In this document: in pieces, positions 61,826 through 64,000 of the stretch
Numbering within the stretch: the first letter of the stretch is position 1
Layout: each line of letters begins with the position of its first letter
Assembly: GCF_035222485.1 (NCBI RefSeq)
Contig: NC_085921.1
Span: 1,240,001 to 1,304,000, forward strand
Direction: 5' to 3'
Length of the DNA stretch: 64,000 bases
Source of the DNA: Podospora pseudoanserina
Lineage: Eukaryota; Ascomycota; Sordariomycetes; Sordariales; Podosporaceae
The notes under the pieces: model-generated
The model's input: only the letters and a program-made list of their open reading frames with translations
Databases searched by the model: none
What the model was told of the DNA's origin: nothing
Position numbers and translations under genes: made by a program

Positions 61826-63439
61826 CGTCGTCTTCATAGGCAAGTAACAGCCTCTGATGATCTGATCTGATACCAGTACAGTACTGTACTGTCTGTAAAA
61901 CCCAACCGTTCGGGTAGGCGTGCGGGTGAAACGGACCCGAAGCAACTTCCCGCATGTTTGAACGTCTCCGCTTCGTCAAGCTCTCGCTGCAACTACAAAG
62001 TTCCTCCTCGCGACGTCAGAATAGACAGCACAGCAATCCGCCAAGATTGGACACATCGTCCTTGCAAATCTCTCGGGTGGTCAGCTGGGCGGTTCAACGG
62101 GGGCCCTTGCTACCGTGGTATCGCATCTCTTTCTCCCTCAGACACACACACACGATGCAAAAACAGCCAAGCACGCCAAGACACCTATCCCTACCCCCTC
62201 TTCTCGTTTGGTATCCCCCGATGTTGCGATACTCCAGACACAGACCTTGGCTTCGTATACCAACGAGGCTCCCAGATCGTGGGGAGAGGGGTCAAATATC
62301 TTGGACCTCTGTACGAGCGGTGCACTTGTCATTTTTCCTTGTTGCTGGCTTGCATGATCTTCCCGTGCGTAGTGTAGCAACCTCGCAATTACTCGCTATC
62401 TTATTCGCCAGCAAGGTGGAATACAGTCATCTCACACACACTGAGCGATGTTCGCAAAGGCCTTTTTCTTTCCACCTTGATACCACAAGCAGCAGGGAAA
62501 ATAATACCCTTGTCTTGCGGTATCCGCGCTCCCGAGGGGTCTTTTTACTTCACAACGGCATGCAAGCAGCCGGTATTGCTTACAGAGATCCAGCCGGTAG
62601 CCCCACCGCCGTCACCATCACCGTTCAGATGATATGTAGATACGTACCTCATCCTTCACCCTCTCTTCACCAGCCACACCCGCCACACGCCCCATCCCCT
62701 CGGGCTCCTAGCCGCCTCCAGCTGGAAGATAAGGCTCACCTCCCCGTTGGCTGGAGGGGAAAGAAGGAGGAGGGTCAACCAACGAACCGGGGCCCCGGAT
62801 GTCTGGCAGCGCCCCGAAATCTGAATGCCCACCACCCTCCTCCTCATGATCATCCCCTTCCCCCCGTAGCTGCAAGTCTGTCCCAGCGGCTCGGGCACCA
62901 CCCTACTCCGCAATGTGGCTAAAGCCCGACTCGGCGACCTTTTATTTTTTTTTTCTTCAGGGGGGGAAGAAGCGATCCGTCCTAGCGTTGACGCAAAAGA
63001 GTAACGCAAAAAACCGTTGTCACACAGCATCGGGTCCAATCATGTCGGAGGGATCTTCAAGGTGGCGTTTTCTCTTGTCTTTTGGTTGCCCAGGGGGGCC
63101 CCTGGTGAGGGGGACTAACTGATATTGGTAATCGCTAGCGAACGGTTCAGCTGAGGCTTTGCGACGCCATTTTGTAGGATGGACTTGCCGTTTTGGATGG
63201 GAGCATGGAGAGATGGATTGGTGATTGTTGTTGGGGGGGAGTGGATAGCTATGGATATGGATATGGGGGGGGGGGGTTTTGTTTTGTGGTATGTTTGAGG
63301 TTTTTGTGTCTTTTTGGGAGTATTTTGTTTGTGTATGTTATATTTTCTTAGGTGGGTGAGAGAGAGTAGTGAAATGCTGATATATTTCACCCCTTTTGGA
63401 CGACACTGTAACTCCTCTTTCTCTTTTTCGTTCGACATG

Positions 63440-63448
63440 ATCATCATG

Positions 63449-63479
<31 letters not shown>

Positions 63480-63486
63480 CCACCAC
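63440..63486 (+). repeat. (ATC)n / CAT trinucleotide repeat
   Basis: An interrupted ATC-type repeat, with nine consecutive CAT units between 63451 and 63477, ending in CAC units. Confidence 0.9.
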
Positions 63487-64000
63487 TTGAAACCTCTCCA
63501 GACTTCTATGCTCCAGCAAGCGTTGCGCGCGCATCATTGGGACGTCAAATCTCTCAATAATTCGGATATCCTCCCGGCCGACGTTCCAAAACCCTATTAT
63601 TCCCAGGTTAATAAACGGGACGGGATGTTTACCTACCTACCTATATGGTACGCTACTATTCATGTACGGAACATCCCCTGAGACAGTTATTCCCTCTCTA
63701 CGGATGTAGCACTGCACGTTGGATATGTATGTATTCTCGAAATAGTAGCGGGAAGAAAATAAGTGGACAAAATCCCCCTCCCCCCGCCCCCAGGGTTCAA
63801 TAGTACAAACCCGGCACCAAGTTTCTCTCTTGTCCTTCCCGCTACCACCTGCATTTACAAGAGGTTGGTTGAGCCTCGGTATGTGGATATAGGTACCGTA
63901 TGTACTGTAACTTATAACCCCAGCCATTTATTCAACGTCATACCAGCAGGACAAAATACATATTGAACGGCAAACACGGCTGGGGATGACTAGCAGTAAA

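Larger units (their letters stand above)
57738..64000. other. Gene-free block upstream of flbD (6.3 kb)
   Basis: Contains the flbD leader and promoter, then no recognisable gene to the window end. The longest ORF (61954-62922, 322 codons) is Pro/His/Arg/Ser-rich with no family features. Simple repeats lie at 59219-59251, 61806-61825 and 63440-63486. A long upstream region is plausible for a developmental regulator. Confidence 0.5.

Noticed and set aside
61954-62922. 322-codon ORF in the flbD upstream block
   Set aside because: Composition is Pro/His/Arg/Ser-rich without domains, and there is no splice or homology support. Probably chance.

Overview
The window is nuclear DNA of a filamentous ascomycete, most likely a sordariomycete of the Sordariales (Neurospora/Podospora/Chaetomium group). 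The evidence is short introns of about 50-150 nt with GTRNGT donors and CTAAC-type branch points, proteins closest to what I know from Neurospora and Podospora, a FlbD/RCA-1 Myb regulator, and single-copy housekeeping genes in no operon-like order. I see no transposon, CRISPR array, viral gene or toxin gene.

Layout. 0-4 kb: 3' end of GPI11 (+), an SLC25 mitochondrial carrier (+), ribosomal protein RPL22 (-) and a tRNA-Ser(AGA) (-). 4.3-9.3 kb: a large O-GlcNAc transferase (-). 9.3-14.3 kb: gene-free. 14.3-18.2 kb: RPL12 and SEC23, both (-). 19-25 kb: a membrane-anchored kelch protein, family X DNA polymerase POL4 and a MAPEG/MGST3-like protein, all (+). 25.6-28.8 kb: PET127 (-). 28.8-37.3 kb: gene-free divergent region. 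37.3-45 kb: an uncharacterised Cys-rich coiled-coil protein, an NCBP3-like RNA-binding protein and an uncharacterised multi-exon protein with a frame problem, all (+). 45-56.6 kb: 11.7 kb without a recognisable gene between convergent genes. 56.65-57.74 kb: FlbD/RCA-1 (-). 57.7-64 kb: gene-free sequence upstream of it.

The genes are mostly unrelated housekeeping functions: protein synthesis (RPL22, RPL12, tRNA-Ser), the secretory pathway (SEC23, GPI11), mitochondrial RNA and transport (PET127, the carrier), DNA repair (POL4), nuclear RNA (NCBP3-like), signalling and development (OGT, FlbD). About half the window is gene-free, which is loose for an ascomycete.

The most interesting signals are: (1) an abrupt switch inside several CDSs from C-ending, pyrimidine-rich codons to G/T-ending, purine-rich codons; (2) micro-exons at both ends of RPL12 that open-reading-frame annotation would get wrong; (3) a frame interruption in G-rich sequence of the 42.5-44.9 kb gene; (4) repeated KELFP motifs in the NCBP3-like protein; (5) a Cys/His-rich plus coiled-coil protein of unknown function; (6) very large gene-free blocks, one holding a plausible unannotated intron. 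All intron boundaries were read by eye from splice signals and protein continuity, with no transcript data.
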